Of a stretch of 64,000 nt of DNA, positions 21,712 through 33,110 are shown one piece after another; positions within the stretch are counted from its first letter, which is position 1; every line of letters begins with the position of its first letter. The DNA comes from Prunus persica (taxonomy: Eukaryota > Streptophyta > Magnoliopsida > Rosales > Rosaceae). A model generated the notes under the pieces. The model was not told the DNA's origin. It saw nothing but the letters and a program-made list of their open reading frames with translations, and searched no databases. A program made the translations under genes and the position numbers. The stretch is from assembly GCF_000346465.2 (NCBI RefSeq), contig NC_034009.1, positions 14,954,590 to 15,018,589 on the forward strand. Reading direction: 5' to 3'.

Positions 21712-23763
21712 AGTCTCTCTCTCTCCCCGACGTCTTCACTCTATCTCTTCAATTCTCTCAGCATCAACCAAGGCTAGGAGTGTCACCAGTCCTGATCAAC
21801 TCCTCTCGATGTCCCGGTCAAGACCCGTCAGAAACCTCGAATCCCGCAGGCAATCTCTACTGGTTTCAACCAGTGTATCGCCGTCTCCGCCGCCCAAACC
21901 CGATGAATCAGGTAAACCTCATCCATTTTCTGAGTTCTAGCTGCCTATTGCATAGGTTTGGATCAATTTGTTGTCTAGAAATCGATTTGAAAACCTATGT
22001 TTTGGCCTGATTTCAAAGTGAAATTCCGGCCAATTTCCGTCCGAATTGGACCTCCCCGTAGTTGAATGAAATGATCCTTACCTCGAGAAGTATCTAGAAT
22101 AGGAAGGGTGAGCTCGGGTGTGGAGTTTTTCCGTCGCCGGAATTTACTCTGCACACCCACACACTGCTGGCGCGTGTGGAGGCGCGTGGGTTAGGGTGGT
22201 GAAGCTGCATTTTGTCCCGATGAGATCCTTAGGTTGTCACGAGTGCGTAGGATTTTACGGATCTCAATTCGGATGTCGTTTGACTATCGAACGGATTTTC
22301 GCATATTGTGCGTTATCCGGGTTCGATAGGTTCTGACCTTTGGATCATTTCCCAATTAAAATATGTTGTTCTAGGTATTCCTAGAATCGTGCAGGACTTC
22401 ACGGATCATCAATCGGAGCCCCGGATGTTCCGATTCAATAATTTAAAGTTTGTGGGTTAGCGATAACCATCCAATCGTGAGCGATTCCTAAACCTGTAAC
22501 CGGACCTTAGGATACTTCGTTCAACATACATGTACTGGGAACTTGGGGATTTAAGTATTTAATTTGTGAATTCTGCTTCAAAGTAATTTTGTATTAATTA
22601 AGGGTTCGTATATCGAAATAGGTGCTCCGACTGCACGTACTCAGCAGGCAGGACCCTCTCGTGGTCAGGCACCATGGGAATACTTGTGAGTGGACTTTGT
22701 TTTCAATCATACGTATGGTTTTATTGATGAAAGATTTATGCATAATGTTTTAAATGGTATATTGAATATATTATATTCAAATGTTGAATTTGATGTTTGT
22801 ATAGATTTTGAGGAAGTTTTGTATATATTGTCTATAGGTGGGGTATTTGGGTTGTTGAGGTGAGTTTATGGAAGAACTTGAATATGAGGGGTTGTTGAGA
22901 GAAGTTATATGATTACACTATGTAAGTACCTTCCCCAGTTACTAGGCTTCCCACACGTGGCGTTGGATGTTTTGGCATGTGAGACACTTCCCATACGCGG
23001 CGTTGGAATTTCCGACGTATGGGAAGATTATGTATATTGCTTGGCATCATCACACATGGCGTTGGATGTTCCTGTGTGTGATGATGTAGTCTGTGCACGT
23101 AGGACTTAGTATTGGAGCTACACATGGCGTTGGATGTTCCGGTGTGTGAGCTATGGAGTTTCGTCCCCCGGTTGGATCGCTCATCCCTAGATGCAGGATA
23201 GCACCTAGAAATCCTGCGGACTAGTCAAACGATCCCGCAGTTGGATTGTTTCTCCGGTACCTAGGTAGTGTGATGAGTATATTTTATAGTTATTTATATA
23301 TATATATATAGTTGTGAGTGTGAAGAAATTAAAGTCCACTCACATGTTTTCTGTTATGCGCCCCCCAGCCAGTAGTCACTCTAGGAAGGTTGCAAGCAGT
23401 GTTCGAAGGCCGAATCGTTTACATCAGTAGATTAGACTTCGAGTAATTTCCTTCTACTCGCCTGTTCTTGTAAACTAAATTCAGTAGATGCTCTGTTATT
23501 GCCCATGTTAGATTTTACTTGTGAGGCCGGAGGCCATCTAATATGTTTTGTTGTATGTTGAAAGCATGCTGCTGGTTGGGATCTTATTATGTGTTTTATG
23601 CAGGTTAAATTTTTGTTGGGTTTGCTTAATTTACAGGGGAGACTCTGCCAAAATTTTGATAGAGTCTTGGTTTTTTTGTAAGTGGGCCCGGCATCTGGGT
23701 GATGTCAGTAACAAAGACGGGGTCCGCACCGGTTTCCGGGATATTCCGGGGCTGGTCCTGTCA
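21376..23763 (+). repeat. 5' LTR of Tekay element
   Basis: A 2,388-bp LTR from TGTAACACCCCGACTCC to GGTCCTGTCA. A long CT tract at 21650-21726, an array of stem-loops at 22945-23155, and the conserved end (GGCCGGAGGCC near 23525, then GGGCCCGGCAT near 23685) are shared with the solo LTRs at 29449 and 33947. Its left flank (21323-21372) matches 49296-49348. Confidence 0.88.
22945..23155 (+). repeat. Four stem-loop repeats with a conserved loop in the Tekay LTR
   Basis: Four units share the core TGGCGTTGGATGTTCC or a close variant, and each core is flanked by self-complementary arms that differ between units. TTCCCATACG (22988-22997) pairs with CGTATGGGAA (23016-23025). CATCATCACACA (23045-23056) pairs with TGTGTGATGATG (23075-23086). 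AGCTACACA near 23117-23125 pairs with TGTGTGAGCT near 23142-23151 with one bulge. The first unit (near 22952) is weaker. Confidence 0.85.
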
Positions 23764-23766
23764 GCT

Positions 23767-23778
23767 TGGTATCAGAGC
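23767..23778 (+). other. Primer-binding site of Tekay element
   Basis: TGGTATCAGAGC three bases after the 5' LTR end; complementary to the 3' end of initiator tRNA-Met. Confidence 0.92.
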
Positions 23779-24374
23779 ATTAGGTTCATTTTCCTTCGAC
23801 TTTTGCACTTTTGTTGCATTGTTGTTTTAATGATTTTATGGTTTCTTTGTGTATAACCATGTCAGCTCGCAGAGCTAGAACAAGAGGTCGCGGTCAGAGA
23901 TGGGGGCCAAATCCGCCACCTTTATCTCCTTCACCACCTCCGTCACTACCACTGCCTTTACCCCACCATCTCCACCTGCCGGAGATAATGCTTTGGATAT
24001 GAGGCATGTACTTAGCCAGTTTACCCGCACCATGGCTACAGCTTTGCGGGGAAGGCATGGTACAGAAAGTTCTGAAATTAAAAGGGTTAAGGAACTTGGA
24101 GCAAGAGAGTTCATGGGTAGCACAGACCTAGCGGAAGCCGAGTCATGGTGTAAACACGAATTTTTTGCGACAAATGAGACAAGAACACGTGTACAAAATA
24201 ATATTTTTATTTATGAAATTTAGGGTTACAATCTCTGTATTGAATCCTCTGATTCGATCTTCAAAGTGTTTAAAGAAAATTTGTGTTTGATACAAGGGTC
24301 GTAGAGACTTGATCTTGATCAAACGGGTAGTACGAAGCTTGTTTGGTGTTTGGGATTTTTCTAGGGTGGAGAAA

Positions 24375-24647
24375 TGTCACATCCCGGGATTGACTCCGCC
24401 GTAGCACGATATTGTCCGCTTTGGGCCCCCCCTCTCTAGCTCTCATGATTTTGTTTCTGGGAACTCACGAGCAACTTCCCAGTGGGTCACCCATCCTGGG
24501 ATTGCTCTAGCCCCCAACTCGCTTAACTTCGGAGTTCCTACGACTCCGAAACCAGTGAGCTCCCAAAAGGCCTCGTGCTAGATGGATGCGGGTGTGCACA
24601 TATAAGGCACATCACCCCCTCTCCGTTGGTTGATGTGGGATCTTACA
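24375..24647 (-). repeat. Cassandra 3' LTR with 5S rRNA-like segment
   Basis: On the minus strand, GAACTCCGAAGTTAAGCG and AGGATGGGTGACCCACTGGG (about 24464-24537) match the internal control region and following part of plant 5S rRNA, with a few changes. In Cassandra this segment is thought to allow RNA polymerase III transcription. Confidence 0.93.
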
Positions 24648-24722
24648 ATCCACCCCCCTTAAGGGCCCGACGTCCTCATCGGCACACTCGCACCACACGG
24701 TAGAGTGGCTCTGATACCAAAT

Positions 24723-24995
24723 TGTCATATTCCGGGATCGGCCCCGCTGTAGCACGATATTGTCCGCTTTGGGCCCCCCCTCTCTGGCCCTCACGGTTTT
24801 GTTTCTGGGAACTCACGAGCAACTTTCCAGTGGGTCGCCCATCCTGGGATTGCTCTAGCCCCCAACTCGCTTAACTTCGGAGTTCCTACGACTCCGAAAC
24901 CAGTGAGCTCCCAAAAGGCCTCGTGCTAGATGGATGCGGGTGTGCACATATAAGGCACATCACCCCCTCTCTGTTGGTTGATGTGGGATCTTACA
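24723..24995 (-). repeat. Cassandra 5' LTR with 5S rRNA-like segment
   Basis: Same structure as the partner LTR, with the 5S-like part at about 24812-24885. Ends TGTCAT...TTACA; abuts AGAAA at 24996. Confidence 0.93.
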
Positions 24996-25416
24996 AGAAA
25001 CCGGCACGTATTTAAAGAAAACTCTCTGATTCGATCTTCAAAGTGTTTAAAGAATGCAGAGAGTTTTCTGTTTCTTCTGAATGTTAGGTTTTTCTGACCC
25101 CTTCTTTCTTCTTGAGGCCTCCTATTTATAGGCTTTTGTAGGATGCTTGACCTAAATACCTTTCCCTATTTAAAACCTTGTTTTGTGGGATTTTGATTTG
25201 TTTTAAATCAATTCCCACAATCTGGCAATTTAACCAAATTATCCTCAATTGATTGACTTGATTAATTTTTTAATTTAAATCAAGTCAATCACAGAAGATT
25301 CTTTCCCCTAATTTTGTCTTCATCTTGAACCGTTTGATGCCCACAATTCAATCCACTGAACCCTAGTTATTTTCTTGTCCAATGGAATTTATTTCGCTAA
25401 AATTCCTTTGTCTACA

Positions 25417-26735
25417 AATTGCCCCCACTTCATGATGCACTGTAGATATGTGCTTGTCACATGTAGGAGGTGCAGCTTGAACCTTCTCTTGTTTTTTGTT
25501 TTTTGTTTTTTGTTTTTTGGGAGTGATATTATTAAGCTTAATAATATTCCATATTCATTACTCAATTTCCAATGTTGGCTTTCTACTTTCAACGTTGGTT
25601 TATTTTTTCTTTTTTTTCTTTTTTTGTTTGTTTTTGGGGTGATATTATTAAGCTTAATAATATCCAATTTTGTTAAGATCTTATGCGACAAGAAACAAAA
25701 TCCAATATTTTCCAAAACTAGGAATAAGAAACCCTAGCATCACCAGGAGCCTTAATGACTTTTGGCTTCTTTAAATTGCACTACGCTGATGGACATTGAG
25801 ATTAACCAAATAGAACAGCAAAGACTCCTCTTGTTGGCGAGAAGGTTTACGACTTTGAAGTTTGCATCATCTGAATTCTTAGCAACCAAAGTGGTGAGAG
25901 TTGGCTTATTTTCCTTCAGTGTTTGATTCTCATATATATATATATATATGCCTATTTGTCGTCAATTGAAAAAGAAAACTGACGTTGAAATTTCTTTCGC
26001 ACAGCCACAAGAACCCACCTTTTTGGGCCTATGAAGAAGCTTACTGGTTGAATTTCTTTGGAACAATAGCAACTTTCAATTCACTTTTGGCTGTGCTTGC
26101 GTCAGTTTTTGTTTCTTTTTTTTTTGTTTCTTTTTTGATTTTTTTTTGAAAGCATAATTGGAATGGAGAAGGGCTGGCAGGTTCAAACCTGCGTGCATTT
26201 GCTAGAGGGTTGCTAGGCTGGCAGGCTTGAGCCTGCATGCCCTGGGCTTGAAGTGGAAAAATGGAGGCGTTGGCCTTGGTGTGCTACATGGGCTCGCGCT
26301 AGGAGAAGCTGCACTGGGCCTTGGTGGGATGTGGGCTTGAGCTGGGCATGCTGGAGCTAGAGCGAGCAGGCCAGGAGCGACATGGGCTCGAAGTGGAGGT
26401 AGGAAGGCGCTGGGCTGCGCAGGTTGAGACGCAAGCTGGGCCTGGCGTGACATGGGCTGCGCACTAGGGAATGGGCAAGCGACGATGGGCCTTGTTGGCT
26501 GGCGTTGGGCTGCGCAAGAGGAGGTGTTGGGCTTCGTGCTAGCTGGCACTGGGCCTGCGCTGGAGCATCTGCTGGGCCTTCGTGCTTGCTGGGCTGGAGA
26601 AGTGTGTAGACTGGGCTGCCTCCTTTAGCTTGGGTTGGTCCAAACAGCTCGAAATAACCTCTCTCTTTTTTTTTTTTTCACTACTGCACATATATACATT
26701 TATATATATATATATATTATAATAGGTACTTTGAA
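25417..26735. other. Non-coding interior of the gag-only element
   Basis: Holds two copies of a perfect palindrome centred on AAGCTT (25526-25547, 22 bp; 25641-25664, 24 bp) about 115 bp apart within a diverged duplication. A G-rich stretch at 26160-26620 repeats TGGGCTTG/TGGGCTGCGC-like words. No conserved coding region was seen. Confidence 0.6.
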
Positions 26736-26739
26736 AGAA

Positions 26740-27340
26740 AGTGAAGAACGTAGACGTCCTATACCGCTTGGGTTTGATCCATTTCTCCAACTTGGTGATA
26801 GCCCGCTCAAGCGCTTAGGCTTTACGTAGGAGAAGATGACCGAAGAACGTAGACATCCTATACCGCTTGGGTTTGATCCATCTCTCCGACTTGGTGATAA
26901 CCCGCTCAAGCGATTAGGCTCTACGTGAGTGGAAGACGAGTGAAGAACGTAGACGTCCTATATCGCTTGGATTTGATACATCTCTCCGACTTGGTGATAA
27001 CCCACTCAAGCGCTTAGGCTCTACGTGAGTGAAAGACGAGTGAAGAACGTAGACGTCCTATACCGCTTGGGTTTGATCCATCTCTCCGACTTGGTGATAA
27101 CCCGCTCAAGTGCTTAGGCTTTACGTAGTGGAGGACGAGCAAAGAATGTAGACATCCTATACTCCTTGGGTTTGATCCATCTCTCCAATTTGGTGATAAC
27201 CCACTCAAGCGCTTATGCTTTACGTAGTGGAGGACGAGTAAAGAATGTGGACGTCCTATACCGCTTGGGTTTGATCCATCTCTCCGATTTGGTGATAACC
27301 CACTCAAGCGCTTAGGCTTCACGTATTGGAGGACACCCAA
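26740..27340 (-). repeat. 99-bp tandem repeat array in the gag-only element
   Basis: Six head-to-tail copies of a unit beginning GAAGAACGTAGACGTCCTAT, at about 26743, 26842, 26942, 27041, 27141 and 27239. The spacing of 98-100 bp is close to 33 codons. On the minus strand (gag direction), frames 26909-26700 and 27355-27014 stay open across copies and repeat a peptide of the type KRLSGLSPNRRDGSNPSGIG. Coding use is unproven. Confidence 0.88.
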
Positions 27341-27589
27341 CTTGATCGAGCGCAAATACTTTCACCAAAGAAATGATCCTTAGTGAAGCAGCTCGATGTT
27401 AAACGAAAGATGTTAATATAGCCCTAACGGAGTGAATTGGAAGTCGAATAGTGCCAAACTAATGAGAAACTCCAATTTTATTTTATTATGTGACTGAACT
27501 CAAAGTGGTCTCATGAGCTGTCTACGTACCCTTCTAGGAAAAAAAGAGGTCAAGTCATGACGTAGTTCAATGTTTTTTTTTTCTTTTCA

Positions 27590-28285
27590 GTTTGTAGTTT
27601 TGGCTCATGCAAGCGAGTGAGCATTTGGTGCCTTGTGCATTTTTGGCTCTTGCAGGCGAATGAGCATTTGGTGCCTTGTGCAGTTTAGGCAAGTGCAGGC
27701 GAACGAAGGAGCGTTTGGTGCCTTGTGCAATTCTGGTTCATGCAGGCAAAGGAGCATTTTGGTGTCTTGTGCAGTTTAGGCTCGTGCAGGCGAATGAGCA
27801 CTTGGTGCACCGTGCAGTTTTGGCTTGTGCAGGCAAATGAGCATTTGGTGCCGTGTGCAGTTTAGGCTCGTGCAGGCGAACGAAGGAGCGTTTGGTGCCT
27901 TGTGCAGTTTTGCCTCGTGCAAGCAAATGAGTGTTTTGGTGCCTTGTGTAATTTAGGCTCGTGCAGGCGAACAAAGTAGCGTTTGGTGCCTTGTGCAGTT
28001 TTGGCTCGTGCAGGCAAATGAGCATTTGGTTCCTTGTGCAGTTTTGGCTCGTACAGGCGAACGAATGAGCGTTTGGTGCCTTGTGCAGTTTTGGCTCGTG
28101 CAGGCAAATGAGCATTTGGTGCTTTGTGCAGTTTAGGCTCTTGCAGGCAAATGAGCATTTTGGTGCCTTATGCAGGCGAACGAAGGAGCAGGCAAATGAG
28201 CATTTTGGTGCCTTATGCAGGCGAACGAAGGAGTGTTTGGTGCCTTGTGTAGTTTTGGCTCGTGCAGGCAAAGGAAGGAGCGTTT
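27590..28285 (-). repeat. ~45-50-bp minisatellite in the gag-only element
   Basis: About 15 copies of a unit built from GCATTTGGTGCCTTGTGCAG followed by TTTTGGCTCGTGCAGGCGAA. The minus strand is open over 28271-27738 with a repeated LHKAPN/HEPK peptide, probably a by-product of the repeat. It lies just beyond the gag C-terminus. Confidence 0.88.
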
Positions 28286-29448
28286 GGTTGAATTTGTGTC
28301 AAGCGAAGTAAGAAGTATCCCCCTTATGTTTTTCAACTCGGGAGGTGCTCGACACATTATTCTTGAAGAATCCCTTGGGGAAGAAGTCATGTAGCATGAT
28401 GGGGCTAGGCGACCTTTGTTTCAAGAGTTCATCTTTTGGAACCATTTTGTTCCTATTTGATAATTTATTTCCTCTATGCCTTTTAGGTGGTTGAGAAGAA
28501 TTTCTTTTGCTTAGAAATCTTTTTGATTGAGCGGTTCTTGGCAAAGGTGCACTCTTCTTAAGTAGCTTCCTCCGAGTGACCAATGCCCATCCTTCATTAT
28601 CATCATCGAATGAATCGACACTACTTTGACTTAACACCCCAACACATTCATACGGATTGAGTTGATGGGTTTCAGAGAATGCACCAGTGATTGAAGTGAG
28701 GGCGAAGGTGCCGAACCATATAAGACAAACGAGATCGTAGTATGGTTAGACTCTACCACCTTGTCAAGATCCATTTCGTTTCTTCCTTGTTGTGCCAACT
28801 TCATGATGAGATCTTTCAACACGAAGCACTTTTCCACTGGGTGACTGATGACACGATGGTACATGCAGTATTTCGGGTGGTTAATATGATTCATCTCTTC
28901 AGGGCGTTTGCACTCAGGTAACTCAATCACCTTCTTCTCGAGTAAGTCTTCTAGCATGCCTTCGACGTCAGAGTTTGGAAAAGGATACTTCTTCTCCTTC
29001 ATTTCTTTTAAGGTGTGTCGTCGTGGTTCTTGATCTTGAATCGACTCAACCTCCCTCGCATCTTTCTTGCCTCGAGTGGAAATCTTTATTGGAGTTGCAT
29101 TGATCGTCATTGACTCCAAGATGCGTGTCCTCAAAGAGTCTGCCCCATTTCTCGACGACTTGTCATTTCGATGATCACTCACCATTTCCTTTCTTCAATC
29201 GTGGCTAGCGATACTTAGCTCTATGTCATGCGCACGAGTGGTCAATTCTTCGAAGCTATGGGGTTTGATCCCTTGAAGAATGTAGAGCAGACCCCAATGC
29301 ATACCTTGAATGCACATCTTTACAGCCGATAACTCTGAGACTCGATCTTTACAGTCGAGGCTTAATGAACACCAATGATTTTTGTAGTCAACAATAGGTT
29401 TGTCTTTTCGCTACTTTGTGCTAGTGAGCTCTAGCATGCTAACTGAGC

Positions 29449-29731
29449 TGTAACACCCCGACCCCAAATTTAACCCTTATTTAAATTATTTAATTATTTA
29501 AGGGAAATTACAAATTTACCCTTGAGATAAGGGCATTTTGGTCATATTCTTAACCGGAGAGAGTTTGGGGTAGTGACTAGTATTTTTGGATAGGTCGTAC
29601 TGAGACGAGTTCATAGACACGTAGTGGGCTCGAATCGGAGTTGTAACGAGAGAGATATGGTCAAAAGAAACCCAGTGGCACAATCGTAAATATTTTGAAA
29701 TGGGAATTTTTATAAAAATCTGATTTTTCTC

Positions 29732-29800
<69 letters not shown>

Positions 29801-31991
29801 GTCTCTCTCTCCTCTCTCTCGCGCGCGACGATAGCCGGCCACGTTTTGGCCGGCCGTGCTCTCCTCCGGCCACCGATGACGACGGGACCGGTACCAAAAT
29901 GACCGGGCCGTCGTCCTCTTCTAACCCCAGCCGGCTCCCGCCTCTATCCGGTGCGGTTTTGCCGAAAAATGGAGAAGAAGCGGCAGGTGTCGTCCGAACT
30001 TCTCCGCCGTCGATATCCCTCCTCCGGCCGCCATTTCTGGCGATCAAGGTATGAAAATTCATCCCTTTTGCATGCTCTAGCTGATGGTTGGGTAGGATTG
30101 GATCGATTCTTAGCGTAGCCAATTCAATTTTCGAATTGAAATTCGGCCGGTTTTGGGATCGCAATTTTGGCCACTTCCGGTCAGTTTTTGGGGTAGGTCC
30201 AAGAACAAAAGTGGCTCCAAATAGGGTGTTATACTTAGAATAGGAGTTTGGAGCCGTGGTTTTGAGATTTTCAAGCGAAGTTTTATCACTTTGGTCACCC
30301 ACGCACTGCCGGCGCGTGGGCACTGTAGAAAAAGTGGCATTGTGTCTCGATGAGATCCTTAGGTTGTCACGAGTGCGTAGGATTTTGCGGATCTCAATTC
30401 GGGCGTCGTTTGACTATCGAACGGACGATCGCATATTGTGCGTTATCCGGGTTCGATAGGTTGGGACCATTGGATGGTCCCAAATTTAATATATGTTAAT
30501 CTAGGAAATTCTAGGATCGTATAGGAATTCACGGATTGTGAATCGGAGCCCCGGATGTTCCGAATAATAATTTAAAGCTTATATTTTATATTAACCGTCA
30601 GATCGTGCGATCGTGAGCGATCCGACCGTCCGATCTGAACCAAACTTGCGGGACGAGTGTCCTATACCTTGTAAAACCCATAGGGACTTTCGGATCGGAA
30701 ATTGGAGGTCGTGGGCTCCGCAGGTCCGTTTGACCAGGGTTAGGATAGTTTGACCCTTGGTTGACCGTGAGTCGCCCGGAGTAATCCCACCTGCTAGACT
30801 GTGGTGGAGGGTTACACGATATTAGAATTATATATATAATTATAATTATATATGGTTGTACAAGGGTACAAAAGAGTCTAGAATGTCAGTTTGGAGTGCT
30901 ATACGCACTACCTTAGGTACCTCCCCGGATATTAGATTTACTACAAGTACCACCAAGTGAAAGTGAGGTCTCACGTGGCGTAGGTTATCCGGCATTGAGA
31001 CAGGCCCCATACGTGGCGTTGGTTGTACCAGCGTATGGGGAGATTATGTGATATCGTGTTGAGGTCGCACGTGGCGTAGGTTATCCGGCGTGTCGACAGA
31101 CCCCATACGTGGCGTTGGTTGTACCTGCGTATGGGGAGATATGTGATATGATGTGCAGGTCTCGCGTGGCGTAAGTTATCCGGTGTTGAGATAGGCCCCA
31201 TACGTGGCGTTGGTTGTACCGGCGTATGGGGAGATTATGTGATATTGTGTTGAGATCGCACGTGGCGTAGGTTATCCGGCGTGTCGACAGACCCCATACG
31301 TGGCGTTGGTTGTACCGGCGTATGGGGAGATATGTGATATGATGTGCAGGTCTCGCTTGGCGTAGGTTATCTGGCGTTGAGACAGACCCCATACGTGGCG
31401 TTGGTTGTACCGGCGTATGGGGGGATATTATGATAGTGTGGCATGGTCGCACGTGGCGTAGGTTATCCGGCGTGTTGACAAACCCCATACGTGGCGTTGG
31501 TTGTACCGGCGTATGGGGAGATTATGTGAAATACAGAGAAATGAAATAAGGTATCGCCTATGTGTGGAATTGGGTTTTATGGAAGAACTACGTGTGGCTT
31601 GATCCCTCAAGGAGGGTACGTAGGCAGCCTAAGGTTATTAGGTGCAGCCGCAGACTAAATGTTAGTCAAAATTTGTATTTGAATTGTTGCCTTGTTTAAG
31701 GCATGAATTATTTTGTTAGGCATGTTTGGTAGTTTGTTGAGAATTATTGGAAGGCCGAAGGCCGTTTATGTGAATTGTATGAAATTATATTGTGCATGCT
31801 GCCGGTTATGGATATTAAATGCGTTTTTATGCAGGTTGAAATTTTGGGAAACGTCCAATTTATAGAGGAGACTCTACCAAAATTTTGACAGGAAGTCTCG
31901 GTCTTTAGTAAGTGGACCTGCCATCGGGATGATGCCAGGAATTCCAAAGGGTTCGCCTCGGTTTTTTAAAAATTCGGGGCGGGTCCTTTCA
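29449..31991 (+). mobile_element. Solo LTR of a Tekay-type element (1)
   Basis: 2,543 bp from TGTAACACCCCGACCCC to GGGTCCTTTCA, flanked by the perfect 5-bp duplication TGAGC (29444-29448, 31992-31996). It has no interior or partner LTR, so it arose by recombination between the LTRs of a former element in the gag-only element's gag. It contains a long CT tract (29730-29797) and a large stem-loop array (30966-31530). Confidence 0.95.
30966..31530 (+). repeat. Alternating stem-loop repeat array in solo LTR 1
   Basis: Two unit types alternate. One is CCCCATACG, a loop with GGCGTTGGTTGTACC, then CGTATGGGG. The other has loop GGCGTAGGTTATCCGG between arms such as GTCTCA/TGAGAC or GTCGCACG/CGTGTCGAC. 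About eleven units in 560 bp. Arms change between units but stay complementary. Confidence 0.88.
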
Positions 31992-33090
31992 TGAGCGATG
32001 AGTGCTATAGAAGCGGTTGAGGAATTCTCTCTCCATTTGTTCCCAGCTGTTAATTAACTCAGGTTCCAAGTTAATGTACCAGTTGAATGCAGTGCCTCAG
32101 AGTGATCGGACAAATTGCTTCACAAGATAATCGTTGGTAATGCCAGCGCTGTTGCACATCTCGATGAAGTGGGCAACATGTTGTTTAGGGTTACCTTTTC
32201 CATCGAACTGCATGACCTTTGGAGGTTGATAACCCATTGGCATTCGAATGTTGTCTAACCTTTTGGTGTATGGCTTGGAATAGATAAATGTATCTTGAGA
32301 AGGCCCACCATATTGAGCCCTGATGGTGTTCGTTATCATGTCCTGAAGTTGTGGGATAGATAAAGAACCCACCGAGGCGGTGTCGCCTTTTCTGTGCGAC
32401 TTATCACCCGACTCTATTTTATGACCCAATCCTTTCTCGTTGGATTCAGCTTCATGATGTGATTCTTTCTTATGCACGTCTTGGGTAGGTTCATTATCTT
32501 GATGTGTCTCCCACTTGTTAATGAAAAAAGCAATCTGCACATCCTTCTCTTCGACCATCTTCGTTAGTTTTGTGACCGCTTCACTTATATGGGCCAGCTG
32601 TTCTTCAATAAACATTGCTCCCGTCACCATGACCTGCATAGCCATAGAATAAGACTCACCTACAAACGCCGAGGCAATCTTCTTCTGTTGGTCGTTAGGC
32701 GGGGATCCATAGTATGAGCCTGTGCTCGAGTTAGCGTCTGAAACAGGCGAGAGTGAGCGTTCTCTTGAATTCTTCGAACCCGAAAAACTCTTTTCTTCGT
32801 TCCGAGAGTTTCTCTCATCCACTCGGGCGATAGTCTTCTTTGCCCCCAAAGAGGCCAAATTGATAACTGGTTCACGTCTTCGATTCACATCTTTCGCCTT
32901 GGCCTTTGAAGTTGCGGATATCGCCTTGGCCTTGCTCCGGGTGACGACCCCAGCAGAATCTCTGCTTGAGAAGGAGGCGCTCACGCTTTTGCCTCTCGTC
33001 GCAGGAACGGATTGAATCTTCTTGGAAGCCATCATTTTTGGTGTGTTAATTGATTTTGGAACTGGAGAAAGAGATGAGACGTAGAGAGAT

Positions 33091-33107
33091 CCCACCGGGC
33101 GTGCCAA
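33091..33107 (-). other. Primer-binding site of the gag-only element
   Basis: On the minus strand TTTGGCACGCCCGGTGGG lies next to the LTR end, a sequence type known as a primer site in plant gypsy elements. Confidence 0.65.
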
Positions 33108-33110
33108 ATT

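Larger units (their letters stand above)
24375..24995 (-). mobile_element. Cassandra TRIM retrotransposon
   Basis: A 621-bp element with two 273-bp LTRs (24375-24647, 24723-24995). The 75-bp interior contains a purine tract (minus strand TAAGGGGGGTGGAT) and a primer site (minus strand TGGTATCAGAGC, near 24708-24719). Each LTR carries a segment of 5S rRNA, the hallmark of Cassandra. The target duplication AGAAA is perfect (24370-24374, 24996-25000), and the empty site is visible in the partner LTR near 33335. No coding capacity. The two LTRs differ at only a few positions. Confidence 0.96.
24149..25416 (-). repeat. 3' LTR of the gag-only element (holds Cassandra)
   Basis: About 640 bp of LTR plus a 621-bp Cassandra insert. 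Compared with the 724-bp partner at 33111, it lacks an ~80-bp segment (33677-33760). After the Cassandra insertion it has a local rearrangement that repeats the TCTGATTCGATCTTCAAAGT stretch (24250 and 25026). Confidence 0.85.
28299..33035 (-). pseudogene. Gag-like region of the gag-only element, split by a solo LTR
   Basis: It starts MMASKKIQSVPATRG at 33035. A basic, Ser-rich N-terminus is followed by IEEQLAHISEAVTKLTKMVE (coiled coil) and the start of a Retrotrans_gag domain (KVMQFDGKGNPKQHVAHFIE). The frame shifts near 32097, and the domain continues to 31997 (INSWEQMEREFLNRFYST). The solo LTR 29449-31991 interrupts it. It resumes at 29443 (LSLDCKDRVSELSA, QGIKPHSFEELTTRAHDIEL) with two in-frame stops, then open frames 29185-28631 (KYCMYHRVISHPVEKCFVLK, a CxxH..H..C-type motif) and 28637-28299 (MLHDFFPKGFF). 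The order matches Gag proteins of Tat-like gypsy elements. No protease or RT follows. Confidence 0.82.

Noticed and set aside
24464..24885. Possible 5S rRNA genes
   Set aside because: 5S-like segments are partial, diverged and placed within paired TRIM LTRs (Cassandra); not functional 5S genes.
27738..28271. 177-codon minus-strand repeat ORF as a real protein
   Set aside because: Generated by a minisatellite whose units vary in length; no independent evidence of coding.
29516..30323. ORFs with long Arg-Glu runs
   Set aside because: Artefacts of the CT tract in the solo LTR.
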